Of a stretch of 64,000 nucleotides of DNA, positions 26,263-34,974 are shown one piece after another. The translations under genes were made by a program, and so were the position numbers. This DNA is from Enterococcus_D entomosocium. Lineage in GTDB: Bacteria; Bacillota; Bacilli; Lactobacillales; Enterococcaceae. Position 1 is the stretch's first letter. Each line of letters begins with the position of its first letter. The notes under the pieces were generated by a model that saw nothing but the letters and a program-made list of their open reading frames with translations, had not been told where the DNA came from and did no database searches. The stretch lies in NCBI RefSeq assembly GCF_030441895.1, contig NZ_JARJAS010000006.1; one strand, written 5' to 3'.

Positions 26263-27144
26263 GTGGAATTTCGTTTATTAAAATATTTCTTCACGATTGC
26301 AGAGGAAGGGACAATTTCTCAAGCTGCAGAAGTGCTCCACATCACCCAACCGACATTGAGCCGTCAATTAAAAGAATTAGAAGATGAATTAGGAACGGCT
26401 CTTTTCATTCGTGATAATCGTACAATGCTCTTAACGGAAGCAGGTCGTTTTTTAAAAAGCCGTGCCGAGGAGATATTGAGTCTAACGGATCAAACCATGC
26501 AAGAGTTTGAAGATCGTAAGAAACAGTTGTTTAGTGGTCATTTCACAATTGGCTGTGTGGAAGCAGATAATTCCGACACGCTTTCCTTGATGTTGGAAGA
26601 ATTTATCAGTGACTATCCAGATGTCCGCTTTCATATTCACAGTGGCACAGGAGATGATATCAACGAGCGTTTAGAGAAAGGCTTATTGGATTTGGCGATT
26701 TTGATCGAACCCATCGAGATCGAGAAATACGAAAAAATCGTTCTACCAAGAAAAGAAATTTGGGGCATAATGACATCGGCTGATTCTTTTCTCGCCCATA
26801 AAGAGGAGATCACACCAGCAGATATCAAAGGGGTGCCATTGCTACTTTCAAGGCGTCCGGAGGTGCAGCAAATGTTCAGTCAATGGTCAAAAACACCAAT
26901 AGAAGAATTACCGATCGTTGGAACATATAACTTGATTTTCAATGTCTTTTCCTTGGTAGAAAACCATGTTGGGTCGGCGTTGACCATCAGCGGAGCAGTC
27001 GGAGAACGGAGGGATGAAACGATCAAATTTTTGCCTTTAGTCCCTCAAATCGAAACCAGCTGTGTCTTGGTGTGGAAAAGAAATCGTGTGATGTCGCCGG
27101 TTGTGACGGCGTTCATTGCCCGCTTTCGTGACGCTTTTGAATAA
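26263..27144 (+). CDS. LysR family transcriptional regulator
   Basis: The 293-residue protein has the LysR winged helix at residues 1-60 (EFRLLKYFFTIAEEGTISQA, LHITQPTLSRQLKELEDELG) and a periplasmic-binding-like effector domain (about 90-290). GAGGAGGCGA precedes the GTG at 26263; the longer frame from 26221 lacks a ribosome binding site. It is encoded on the same strand and upstream of the flavodoxin/CMD/cupin genes, which it may regulate, although a terminator lies between. Confidence 0.9.
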   Translation: MEFRLLKYFFTIAEEGTISQAAEVLHITQPTLSRQLKELEDELGTALFIRDNRTMLLTEAGRFLKSRAEEILSLTDQTMQEFEDRKKQLFSGHFTIGCVEADNSDTLSLMLEEFISDYPDVRFHIHSGTGDDINERLEKGLLDLAILIEPIEIEKYEKIVLPRKEIWGIMTSADSFLAHKEEITPADIKGVPLLLSRRPEVQQMFSQWSKTPIEELPIVGTYNLIFNVFSLVENHVGSALTISGAVGERRDETIKFLPLVPQIETSCVLVWKRNRVMSPVVTAFIARFRDAFE

Positions 27145-27154
27145 TTGCATCCTA

Positions 27155-27232
27155 AAAGCCAAAAGAAGTGGAGTGATCCGCTTCTTTTGGCTTCCACCTC
27201 TCCCTATGCTTCGTAAGCATAGGGACTTTTTA
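27155..27232 (+). terminator. Tandem hairpins ending the lysR-type gene
   Basis: A first hairpin (AAAGCCAAAAGAAG with CTTCTTTTGGCTT, 27155-27193) has a weak T run. A second (CCCTATGCT with AGCATAGGG, 27202-27224) is followed by CTTTTT and is the better terminator. Confidence 0.7.
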
Positions 27233-27308
27233 TAGAAAGCATTATTCAACGGCTCCGCTTTGCCTTACTATTAAATATACCAAGAAGAGAAACCAAGGAG
27301 GTGACAAA

Positions 27309-27875
27309 ATGCCGGCAATACTTGTGTATTCACGAGCAGGGGAGAATCTTATTGAAGGGCAGCGAAAAAAGCTGATAGTGGGAAATACGCGGGTTCTAGC
27401 AGAGAAAATAGCAGAGAAATTACAATGCCCGCTTTATTCTCTTGAACCGACTTATCCTTACCCTGAAAGCTATCAAGCAATGGTCGAGCTAGCAAAAAAA
27501 GAAAAGGCGGCTAATGATTTCCCCCTCTATCAAGAGGTATCGACAGCGTTTTTTAAAGAACGGGTCTTGTTTATCGGTTTTCCCAATTGGTGGGGCACAT
27601 ACCCGATGATCCTAGCGAGTTTTTTAAAAGATCACCGATTGGAAGGGAAGATTATTTTTCCGTTTTGTACTCATGAAGGCTCAGGATTCGGCAATAGCAT
27701 TGAAGACTTTAAAAAGACTTGTCCTGATGCAGTTGTTTATCCTGGATTAGCTGTTCGTGGTTCAAGAATAGAGAAAGCGGATATAGCTATTCAAAATTGG
27801 TTAAACCAGCATTTCATTAAAATAGATGAAGGAGTCGTTCGATATGGTCAAGAAACAAACAGCAGGAAGAGATAA
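27309..27875 (+). CDS. Cytosolic flavodoxin-like protein
   Basis: The 188-residue protein resembles the flavodoxin_4 family: ILVYSRAGEN and GNTRVLAEKIAEKL at the FMN phosphate-binding end, FIGFPNWWGTYPMILASFL and FPFCTHEGSGFGNSIEDF for the isoalloxazine region. It has no signal peptide, unlike the related lipoprotein at 17327. It may be an FMN-dependent electron carrier or quinone reductase. AAGGAGGTGAC precedes the ATG. The next gene starts within its last 32 bases. Confidence 0.85.
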   Translation: MPAILVYSRAGENLIEGQRKKLIVGNTRVLAEKIAEKLQCPLYSLEPTYPYPESYQAMVELAKKEKAANDFPLYQEVSTAFFKERVLFIGFPNWWGTYPMILASFLKDHRLEGKIIFPFCTHEGSGFGNSIEDFKKTCPDAVVYPGLAVRGSRIEKADIAIQNWLNQHFIKIDEGVVRYGQETNSRKR

Positions 27876-28188
27876 CTTAGGCAACTTTGCGCCGAAATTC
27901 GCGCAACTAAATGATGATGTGTTATTTGGTGAAGTTTGGTCACGTGAGGCAGAGTTGGCTCCTCATACGAGAAGTTTATTAACGATATCGGCCTTGATTT
28001 CCGGTGGCAATTTCGAACAATTGACTGCCCATCTGACGATTGGCAAGGAAAACGGGATCACTGCAGAAGAAATTGCAGAAGTAATCACTCATCTGGCTTT
28101 CTATGTTGGCTGGCCTAAAGCTTGGTCTGCTTTTAACATCGCCAAAACGGTTTATCAAGAAGAGTTAGCAGAACTGGAGGATAAATAA
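27844..28188 (+). CDS. Carboxymuconolactone decarboxylase-like protein
   Basis: The 114-residue all-helical protein matches the CMD family (PHTRSLLTISALISGGNFEQ, GITAEEIAEVITHLAFYVGW). The AhpD-type CxxC is absent, so it belongs with the gamma-carboxymuconolactone decarboxylase/YurZ type rather than the peroxidase type. The actual substrate is unknown; in many bacteria it pairs with a cupin, as here. GAAGGAG lies nine bases before ATG 27844, which is within the flavodoxin gene, and the cupin gene starts directly after its stop. Confidence 0.88.
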   Translation: MVKKQTAGRDNLGNFAPKFAQLNDDVLFGEVWSREAELAPHTRSLLTISALISGGNFEQLTAHLTIGKENGITAEEIAEVITHLAFYVGWPKAWSAFNIAKTVYQEELAELEDK

Positions 28189-28608
28189 ATGTCAGAACTC
28201 GATGCAGCAAAAGAAGCAGGAATCTTTTTATTGGGCAACACAAATGATGCCTATGCGCAATATTTTAGCGGTCAGAGTTACTTGAATCCGTTAGTAGCTG
28301 GTCCAGCGATTCCAGTCAACGTTGGCAATGTGACCTTTGAACCGGGTTGTCGCAACAATTGGCATCGGCATATCAATGGTGGGTATCAATTGTTGTTGGT
28401 GACCGCAGGAAAAGGCTGGTACCAAGAAGCAGGTAAGAAACCGCAAAAACTTACTGTTGGGGATGTCGTAGTCATCAAGGAAGGGGTCAAACATTGGCAT
28501 GGTGCAGCAAAAAATAGTTGGTTTGCCCATGTAGCGATTACTGCTGGTGCTTCAGAATGGTTAGAAGCAGTCAGTGATGAAGAATACGATCAATTGCCTG
28601 ACGCATAA
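28189..28608 (+). CDS. Cupin domain protein
   Basis: The 139-residue single-domain cupin has both motifs: WHRHINGGYQLLLVTAGKGW with the two histidines of motif 1, and GDVVVIKEGVKHWHGA with the third histidine of motif 2. The glutamate of motif 1 is replaced by Gln in GGYQ. The partnership with a CMD-like protein is common and has been linked to quinone or aromatic metabolism. CTGGAGGA precedes the ATG within the end of the CMD gene. The operon is flavodoxin-CMD-cupin. Confidence 0.88.
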   Translation: MSELDAAKEAGIFLLGNTNDAYAQYFSGQSYLNPLVAGPAIPVNVGNVTFEPGCRNNWHRHINGGYQLLLVTAGKGWYQEAGKKPQKLTVGDVVVIKEGVKHWHGAAKNSWFAHVAITAGASEWLEAVSDEEYDQLPDA

Positions 28609-28764
28609 GTGATGGTAAGGCAGCCGTACTTGAAGGCGTGTAACAAATCTTATGGGGTCTCACTTGACTGCAGCCAATACTGTGGCTAGTCAAAAGAGAT
28701 TGAAGAGATCAATGTGAATGAAGGTACGGTCGATTCGATGATTCAACCGGGGTAAATAGGAAAC

Positions 28765-28816
28765 AAAAAGAAGTGTCCACTTGCACAATTAACGTGCGAG
28801 TGGACGCTTCTTTTTG
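28765..28816. terminator. Bidirectional terminator between cupin and lysR genes
   Basis: AGAAGTGTCCACTTGCAC pairs with GTGCGAGTGGACGCTTCT around AATTAAC, with T runs on both strands. Upstream of it, 28609-28760 holds no gene. Confidence 0.85.
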
Positions 28817-28817
28817 T

Positions 28818-29672
28818 TTAACCAAGATAAAATTCAATCAAGGTTTTTGCAATCAATTTTGTCATGGGATGACCTTTCGTAAAGCTTGATGCCAAATAGA
28901 TCGTCCTTGATAAGGGGAAATCTGCTAGTTCACGTAAAACGAAAGGTGCCTCATCTTCATAACCCCAAGTAATTTTAGGAAAGAAGGTGATTCCTAGTCC
29001 TTGATTGATAAGGGAGCGCAGCGTCGCTGGATCGTCCGTCGTTGAGCCGATAGTCAAACTGATTTTTTTTGCTTCAAAAGCTTCGTCGATGGTTCTACGC
29101 AGCGGGCTGTTTTCAACCAGCATCAGCAGAGGCACGTGTTGGATATCGGCAACTTGCAAGTCTTTTTTTTCTGCCATGGGGTGCTTTTGGGGGATCGCCA
29201 ATAAGATGGGTTCCGTGAATATCGGCAGATTAGTCAAGCCGTTCTTTGGCTCAGAGGTAATGTAGAAGGCTTGTTCTTTGTTGGTCTCCTTACTGCCGTG
29301 CTGCTTGATCGAAAGTTGGATCTCAGGGTGCTTTTCAACGAATGTCGCCACCAAGTTGGGCAAGGAAACAGAAGCGACTTCAGAGTAGATCGTCACTGCC
29401 GGGACCATTTCTCCATTTAAGGCTTGGATCGCACTCATTCCTTCGTCGAAACGTGCTAACGTCTCAACGACATAGGGATAAAATTCTTCAGCATACATCG
29501 TCAACTCGATATGCCGACCGGCATGATAGAACAAAGGAACGCCTAGTTCACTTTCTAGGTGTTTCATGGCACGGCTCAAGGCAGGTTGTGAGATGTATAA
29601 TTCTTGTGCAGATTGGGTAATATTTTTCGATTCGGCTACTTTTTTAAAGTAGCGTAAATGATCAAGGTTCAT
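28818..29672 (-). CDS. mdcR: LysR family regulator, probably of malonate decarboxylation
   Basis: The 284-residue protein has a LysR winged helix (MNLDHLRYFKKVAESKNITQ, LYISQPALSRAMKHLESELG) and an effector domain. Its gene is divergent from mdcH with 117 bp between them, the usual place for MdcR. GAGGAGT lies six bases before the ATG at 29672; the extension to 29714 is unsupported. The likely inducer is malonate. The symbol rests on position rather than on sequence detail. Confidence 0.78.
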   Translation of the reverse strand: MNLDHLRYFKKVAESKNITQSAQELYISQPALSRAMKHLESELGVPLFYHAGRHIELTMYAEEFYPYVVETLARFDEGMSAIQALNGEMVPAVTIYSEVASVSLPNLVATFVEKHPEIQLSIKQHGSKETNKEQAFYITSEPKNGLTNLPIFTEPILLAIPQKHPMAEKKDLQVADIQHVPLLMLVENSPLRRTIDEAFEAKKISLTIGSTTDDPATLRSLINQGLGITFFPKITWGYEDEAPFVLRELADFPLSRTIYLASSFTKGHPMTKLIAKTLIEFYLG

Positions 29673-29730
29673 CAGATACTCCTCTTTCCATACCTTTTGG
29701 TTATGGATATTCACGAAACTGGTATTTTTT

Positions 29731-29755
29731 ATTATAACAAACTTCCGTTATTATG
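29731..29755 (+). promoter_or_regulatory. Candidate LysR operator between regulator and mdcH
   Basis: ATAAC (29734-29738) and GTTAT (29747-29751) form a dyad with eight bases between, flanked by AT-rich sequence. Size and position fit a LysR-type binding site. The call is inference. Confidence 0.45.
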
Positions 29756-29789
29756 ACACAGGAAAGAGAAATTGTTTAGGAGGTGTTTC

Positions 29790-30704
29790 ATGAGTACAGG
29801 TTTCTTATACCCAGGACAAGGCAGTCAGACCAGCAAGATGCTTGAGGACGTGCCTGCCAGTTATTTCCATCGGCTAGAACAGGCGACAGGCTTTGATTTA
29901 CACCCTGTATCGGAGAATCTCGAACAAGATACCGTCTATATTCAGTTGGCCCTTTTAGTAAAAGCGGCTTTTTACACGGACCAGATGAAAGCATCTGGTG
30001 TGCAACCTCAGCTTGTGGCGGGGCATTCGATTGGCGCTTTTTCCGCTGCGTTAGCTTGTGAAAGCTTAAGTTTCGAAAACGCCGCTAGCTTGGTCTATCA
30101 TCGGGCGACACTGATGAAAGAAGCCTATCCGACTGATTATGCCATGGGGGTACTGGTTGGTGTAACGAGAAGTGAAGCAGAAGCGCTCGTGGCAAATACA
30201 TTTGATCCTGCTGCTCCCGTCTATTTATCAAATGAAAATTGCCTCATGCAGCATACGATCTCTGGTCATCTCACAGGCTTGCACAAGACGCTGGCTCAAG
30301 CGAAAGACTATCATGCACAAACCGCCAAACTTTTAGCAGTGCCTGTGCCGTCCCATTGTGTGTTGATGACAGAACCCGTGAAACGGTTTGCGCCATTTAT
30401 GAACACGGTATCCCTTGATGTGCCTATCTGTCCGTACCTCAAAAACACGGATGGTCGGATGACCATGAATCCTGAAGAGATCCGTCGTGATTTGCTGCAA
30501 AATATTGCTTTTCCGGTGCAGTGGAACAAGATCATGGATGTTGCCTACGAAGCAGGACTTGATTTGGCTCTTGAATTTCCTCCGGGCAATACCTTAACAA
30601 AACTGATCCAAGCAAAATTTGTTGAAAACAAAGGGATTCGTGTGATCAATTTGGATCAACATGGCATGGATGATGCTTTATTCCTATATCAAAAATGGAG
30701 ATGA
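29790..30704 (+). CDS. mdcH: Malonyl-CoA:ACP transacylase of malonate decarboxylase (MdcH)
   Basis: The 304-residue protein is a FabD-type acyltransferase with YPGQGSQ near the N-terminus and the nucleophile elbow GHSIG with Ser80. In malonate decarboxylase it loads malonyl onto the carrier protein to start the acetyl-S-ACP cycle. AGGAGGTG precedes ATG 29790; a longer frame from 29772 is not supported. The operon order H-A-C-DE-G-x-B begins here, and the gene ends six bases before mdcA. Confidence 0.87.
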   Translation: MSTGFLYPGQGSQTSKMLEDVPASYFHRLEQATGFDLHPVSENLEQDTVYIQLALLVKAAFYTDQMKASGVQPQLVAGHSIGAFSAALACESLSFENAASLVYHRATLMKEAYPTDYAMGVLVGVTRSEAEALVANTFDPAAPVYLSNENCLMQHTISGHLTGLHKTLAQAKDYHAQTAKLLAVPVPSHCVLMTEPVKRFAPFMNTVSLDVPICPYLKNTDGRMTMNPEEIRRDLLQNIAFPVQWNKIMDVAYEAGLDLALEFPPGNTLTKLIQAKFVENKGIRVINLDQHGMDDALFLYQKWR

Positions 30705-30709
30705 ATACA

Positions 30710-32356
30710 ATGGAAAAACCTGCAAGAAACTGGGCAAGTAAACGTGAAAAGAAAGCCCAAACCATGAAAAAAATCGAGCATCTTCTCGATGGAAAATATG
30801 TCCCAACGGAAGCAATCATTGAAGTCTTAGAACAGTTGATCCGTCCGGGAGACAAAGTGGTCCTTGAAGGCGACAATCAAAAACAAGCAAGCTTTCTATC
30901 AGAAAGCTTAGAACAAGTCGATGCTCAAAAAGTCAACAATTTGCATATGATCATGTCAAGCATCTCCCGGCCAGAACATTTGACGATATTTGAAAAAGGC
31001 ATTGCAGCGAAAATCGATTTTTCTTATGCAGGCGCACAAAGTACGCGCGTTGCCCAAATGATTGAAGACAAAACCATGAAATTAGGGGACATTCATACGT
31101 ATTTGGAATTATATGGTCGCTTATTTATCGACTTGATTCCGAATGTGGTCCTTGTGGCGGCGGACAAAGCCGATCGCCAAGGAAATCTTTATACAGGTTA
31201 CAATACGGAAGAAACGCCAACGATCGTCGAAGCAGCAGCCTTTAAAGATGGGATTGTGATCGTCCAAGTTAATGAAGTGGTCGATCGTTTGCCGCGGGTC
31301 GACATTCCCAGCGATTGGATCGATGTCGTCGTGGTAGCAGACCAACCGTATCAATTAGAAGCGCTCTTTACGAGAGATCCGCAAAACATTACGGAATTAC
31401 AAATTTTGATGGCGATGATGGCATTAAAAGGAATCTATGCAGAACATGAAGTACAATCGTTGAATCATGGGATCGGTTTTAATACCGCTGCGATCGAGTT
31501 ACTTTTACCAACCTATGGAGAAACCCTTGGAATCAAAGGAAAAGTAGCGAAAAATTGGGTCTTGAATCCTCATCCAACGATGATTCCAGCTATCGAATCT
31601 GGTTGGGTCGAAAGCATCCACAGTTTTGGTGGGGAAGTTGGTATGGAAAAATACATTGCCGCTCGTCCAGATGTATTCTTTGTCGGAAAAGACGGCACGA
31701 TGCGCAGCAATCGAGCATTATCCCAAACTGCAGGTCAATATGCCATCGATATGTTTATCGGTTCGACCTTACAACTGGATTATCAAGGAAATTCTTCTAC
31801 AGTGACGAAAGGCCGCTTATCTGGATTTGGTGGTGCACCAAATATGGGGCATAATCCGGGGGGCCGTCGGCATTCGACTCCAGCTTGGCAATCCTTGCGG
31901 GATGAAACAGATCCTTTAGCAAAAGGACAAAAATTAGTCGTTCAAATGGTTGAAACGTATGGTTCCAATAAAAAACCTGTTTTTGTAGAAACGTTAGATG
32001 CGTTGGCTGTCCAAAAGCAAGCTGGTTTAGCCAATGCCCCAATTATGATCTATAGCGAAGATACGACGCATATCGTGACAGAAGAAGGCATCGCTTATCT
32101 TTATAAAGCAAACTCAAAAGAGGAAAAACAAGTAGCAATCGCAGCCATCGGTGGTGTAACCCCACTAGGAATGACCAGCACAAAAGCTTCTCTGGATGCC
32201 TTGCGCAAAGCGGGAATCGTGAAATTACCAGAAGACTTAGGGATCAAACGCAGTGATGCCAAACGATCATTGCTAGCAGCTCAAACCGTTGATGATTTGA
32301 TCGAATGGTCCGATGGGTTGTATGAACCGCCAATGAAATTCAGAACGTGGTCTTAA
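30710..32356 (+). CDS. mdcA: Malonate decarboxylase alpha subunit (acetyl-S-ACP:malonate ACP transferase)
   Basis: The 548-residue protein corresponds to MdcA (length about 550 in Klebsiella). It exchanges acetyl for malonyl on the ACP and has the CoA-transferase-like fold; recognisable segments are DRQGNLYTGYNTEETPTIVE, GFGGAPNMGHNPGGRRHSTP and EDTTHIVTEEGIAYLYKA. Three in-frame ATGs exist (30695, 30701, 30710); the last is chosen for its nine-base spacing from GGAG. The start lies just after the mdcH stop. Confidence 0.92.
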   Translation: MEKPARNWASKREKKAQTMKKIEHLLDGKYVPTEAIIEVLEQLIRPGDKVVLEGDNQKQASFLSESLEQVDAQKVNNLHMIMSSISRPEHLTIFEKGIAAKIDFSYAGAQSTRVAQMIEDKTMKLGDIHTYLELYGRLFIDLIPNVVLVAADKADRQGNLYTGYNTEETPTIVEAAAFKDGIVIVQVNEVVDRLPRVDIPSDWIDVVVVADQPYQLEALFTRDPQNITELQILMAMMALKGIYAEHEVQSLNHGIGFNTAAIELLLPTYGETLGIKGKVAKNWVLNPHPTMIPAIESGWVESIHSFGGEVGMEKYIAARPDVFFVGKDGTMRSNRALSQTAGQYAIDMFIGSTLQLDYQGNSSTVTKGRLSGFGGAPNMGHNPGGRRHSTPAWQSLRDETDPLAKGQKLVVQMVETYGSNKKPVFVETLDALAVQKQAGLANAPIMIYSEDTTHIVTEEGIAYLYKANSKEEKQVAIAAIGGVTPLGMTSTKASLDALRKAGIVKLPEDLGIKRSDAKRSLLAAQTVDDLIEWSDGLYEPPMKFRTWS

Positions 32357-32381
32357 TAAGAGCAAGAGGAGAGAAGAAGAG

Positions 32382-32681
32382 ATGGAAAAATTAGCTTATA
32401 CGTATCAAACAACGAAACCAGTCACCAAAAAAGTCCATGTTGGCGTGGTTGGTTCTGGTGACTTGGAAATTCTGCTTTTTCCAACGGACAAACAAGAAAC
32501 CACCGTTTCAGTTTGTACAGGAAGTGATGGCTTTGGCGATGTGTGGCAAAATGTCTTGACACGTTTTTTTGAGCGCTATCCAATCAGTGCGCAAATAGTG
32601 ATCAACGACTTTGGCGCCACTCCCGGTGTGGTTTACCTACGATTAACCCAAGCAATGGAGGAACTAGCAGATGAAGAATAG
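32382..32681 (+). CDS. mdcC: Malonate decarboxylase acyl carrier protein (delta subunit)
   Basis: The 99-residue protein contains VGSGDLEILL, in which Ser25 matches the site that carries the 2'-(5''-phosphoribosyl)-3'-dephospho-CoA prosthetic group in MdcC of Klebsiella. It shuttles acetyl and malonyl thioesters between the subunits. Its last 11 bases overlap the next gene. GAGGAGAGAAG lies before the ATG. Confidence 0.9.
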   Translation: MEKLAYTYQTTKPVTKKVHVGVVGSGDLEILLFPTDKQETTVSVCTGSDGFGDVWQNVLTRFFERYPISAQIVINDFGATPGVVYLRLTQAMEELADEE

Positions 32682-34353
32682 TTTTGTAGAATTAAATGCC
32701 CGAGAACGGGTGCACGCATTATTGGATGCCAAGAGCGGTCGTGAATTGATCGATCCATTCGACCAAATGATCGCACCCAATCTGGTGGCTCAAGACATCG
32801 TGCCACAAAGCGATGATGGGATCGTTGTTTGCCGTGGAACGATTTCTGGAGAAAACGTGGTCGTGATCGCTATGGAAGGAAAATTCCAAGGTGGCGGGAT
32901 CGGTGAAGTTTCTGGTGCTAAAATCATCGCGGCATTGACTCATGTGTTGGAAGAAAACCAAAAGGGCAATCCGATCACACCGATCATCATCCTCGATACT
33001 GGTGGCGTACGCCTCCAAGAAGCGAATTACGGCTTATTGTCGATTGCAGAAATCGGCAATTTGATCGTTGCAATAAAATCGTATGTGCCAGTGATTGGAT
33101 TAGTGCCAGGTCGGGTGGGTTCTTTTGGCGGTATGTCGATTACCTCAGCACTTATGAGCTACTTGATAGCGACGAAGAAAGCCCGTATCGGTTTGAACGG
33201 TCCTGAAGTCATCGAACAAGAAGCTGGCGTGAGAGAATTTGATTCCAGTGATAAAGATTTGATTTGGAATACCATTGGCGCCAAACAACGTTTGGCAGCA
33301 CAAATGATCGATGAACTAGTGACTGACAGTGTCGAATCGATCCAAGAAGCTGTGATTGCGGCGATGGTTGAAAAGAAAGACAGTCATCGCAGCGAAAAAA
33401 GTGGTTTTTATCTTTCTCTTTTAAACGAACTTGATCTATCAAAGCCGCTGACTATCGAGGCATACAATAAGGCTCTTGCAACGCATAAAGCAACTGAAGT
33501 GGCACCTATTACTGTAACAGAAGGCCAAGAAGCTGCTGCTGACAGTATCGGTTATCATTGGTTTTCAGCATTGACGAATCTGCAGTTCCCAACCTCAACT
33601 AGTGCAACAGTCTATGCAGCTGCATCTGACCTTTTTACTGAAGAAGTCGTTGTTACAGCGATCGTGCCAAACCCAACTAATCCGATGTATCGGGTACGCA
33701 AGGGAGAAGTTGGTTTAGTCGAAGGGTACGAGATGGGCCACCTGTTAGAAACTGTTTATCAAGAAGACAAAGAGAAAGCAGTCAAACGACCAATCATTGC
33801 GGTCATCGATGTCCCTAGCCAAGCGTATGGCTACAATGAAGAATTGATTGGTATTCATGCAGCTTTAGCAAACAGTGCGGCAGCTTATGCCAAACTACGC
33901 CAAGCGGGTCATCCAGTGATCGGTTTTATCGCTGGTAATGCGATCTCTGGGGCTTTCTTAGCGCATGGCTTGCAATCAAGTCGTCTGATCGCATTAAATA
34001 GTGAAAAGATCACTGTTCAAGCAATGTCAAAAGAAAGTGCAAGTCGGGTCACCAAACGGTCGATTGCAGCGATTGAAGCCGCGGCGGAAAAAGTACCAAG
34101 TATTGCTTATGATATCAAAAATTATACGAAACTTGGGGCAATCTTCACTTTCTTATCCTCCATTACGGATCAGTCTGTCACCTCTGAAAGCAAAGCGACT
34201 GTAATTGAAGCGATCAATGAGGCGATTGATGATGTGCGTAAAACGAATGACACGATGTTGACCAGTCGCTACACCAATCCGATCGCTAAAAAGAGCGGCC
34301 GGCTGGAAACGAATAACGTATTTGAAAAAATGAATGCAGAATGGAATGAGTAA
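32671..34353 (+). CDS. Fused malonate decarboxylase beta and gamma subunits (MdcD-MdcE)
   Basis: The 560-residue protein combines two crotonase-fold carboxyltransferase halves. Residues 1 to about 270 resemble MdcD (GFLL-type segments such as FQGGGIGEVSGAKIIAAL and GRVGSFGGMSITSALMSYLI). From about 285 the chain resembles MdcE (GYHWFSALT, NPMYRVRKGEVGLVEGYEMG, IDVPSQAYGYNEELIGIHAA, GFIAGNAISGAFLAHGLQSS). Together they decarboxylate malonyl-S-ACP to acetyl-S-ACP. In Klebsiella and Pseudomonas the subunits are separate. No stop, restart or ribosome binding site is seen at the junction, so this is a true fusion. AATGGAGGAA in mdcC precedes the ATG. Confidence 0.9.
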   Translation: MKNSFVELNARERVHALLDAKSGRELIDPFDQMIAPNLVAQDIVPQSDDGIVVCRGTISGENVVVIAMEGKFQGGGIGEVSGAKIIAALTHVLEENQKGNPITPIIILDTGGVRLQEANYGLLSIAEIGNLIVAIKSYVPVIGLVPGRVGSFGGMSITSALMSYLIATKKARIGLNGPEVIEQEAGVREFDSSDKDLIWNTIGAKQRLAAQMIDELVTDSVESIQEAVIAAMVEKKDSHRSEKSGFYLSLLNELDLSKPLTIEAYNKALATHKATEVAPITVTEGQEAAADSIGYHWFSALTNLQFPTSTSATVYAAASDLFTEEVVVTAIVPNPTNPMYRVRKGEVGLVEGYEMGHLLETVYQEDKEKAVKRPIIAVIDVPSQAYGYNEELIGIHAALANSAAAYAKLRQAGHPVIGFIAGNAISGAFLAHGLQSSRLIALNSEKITVQAMSKESASRVTKRSIAAIEAAAEKVPSIAYDIKNYTKLGAIFTFLSSITDQSVTSESKATVIEAINEAIDDVRKTNDTMLTSRYTNPIAKKSGRLETNNVFEKMNAEWNE

Positions 34354-34356
34354 CGA

Positions 34357-34950
34357 ATGAACCGTGCCCACGATATCGTTCAATTAGATAAAGAAGTTCT
34401 TGATATGATTGATATTCCCAAATGGTTTTCTGAAAAAGAACAGCTTTTTGCGACCGTCCGTCGTGGGAAACCCCGTAACCCCAGCTATTTACCCGTGGGG
34501 TTGCGCGGGGAAAAGCGGCAAGAACGTTTTGCCTTTGAGGCACCTTGCAACATGATCAAACGAACGATCCATCCTTGGGAATTGATCACTCGTGAGAGCT
34601 TTCGATTCAATGAAGTAGCCAATTATCCAGTTTACCGCAACTATCAACAAGCACGGCTTTTATTGAAGCACTATTCTTGGGGAATCGGTGGCAGCTTGGG
34701 TTTTGAATTGGCTGCAAAACAGGCAGCAATCAAGCCGACAAGTGATTTAGATCTGTTGCTTTATGCCGACACGAAAGAAAAGCTGCCACTGGAACTATTG
34801 GAAAAGCAGGCAGCCTTTTTTCAACAGATCGATGTTCAAGTTATCACAAAACAAGGCGGGTTTGCCTTAAAGGAGTATTTGGAACATCCATCAAAAAAAA
34901 TCTTAGTAAAAACAGACGAAGGGCCAAAACTCACCACTGAGATTTGGTAA
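34357..34950 (+). CDS. mdcG: Malonate decarboxylase holo-ACP synthase (phosphoribosyl-dephospho-CoA transferase)
   Basis: The 197-residue protein resembles MdcG/CitX-type nucleotidyltransferases: WGIGGSLGFELA and TSDLDLLLY provide the G-S and D-x-D nucleotidyltransferase signature. It attaches the prosthetic group made by MdcB to Ser25 of MdcC. The ATG is only three bases after the mdcDE stop, with a poor own ribosome binding site (GAGTAACGA), so translational coupling is likely. Confidence 0.88.
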   Translation: MNRAHDIVQLDKEVLDMIDIPKWFSEKEQLFATVRRGKPRNPSYLPVGLRGEKRQERFAFEAPCNMIKRTIHPWELITRESFRFNEVANYPVYRNYQQARLLLKHYSWGIGGSLGFELAAKQAAIKPTSDLDLLLYADTKEKLPLELLEKQAAFFQQIDVQVITKQGGFALKEYLEHPSKKILVKTDEGPKLTTEIW

Positions 34951-34974
34951 TTATTAGAAAAGTGAGCGAAAAAC

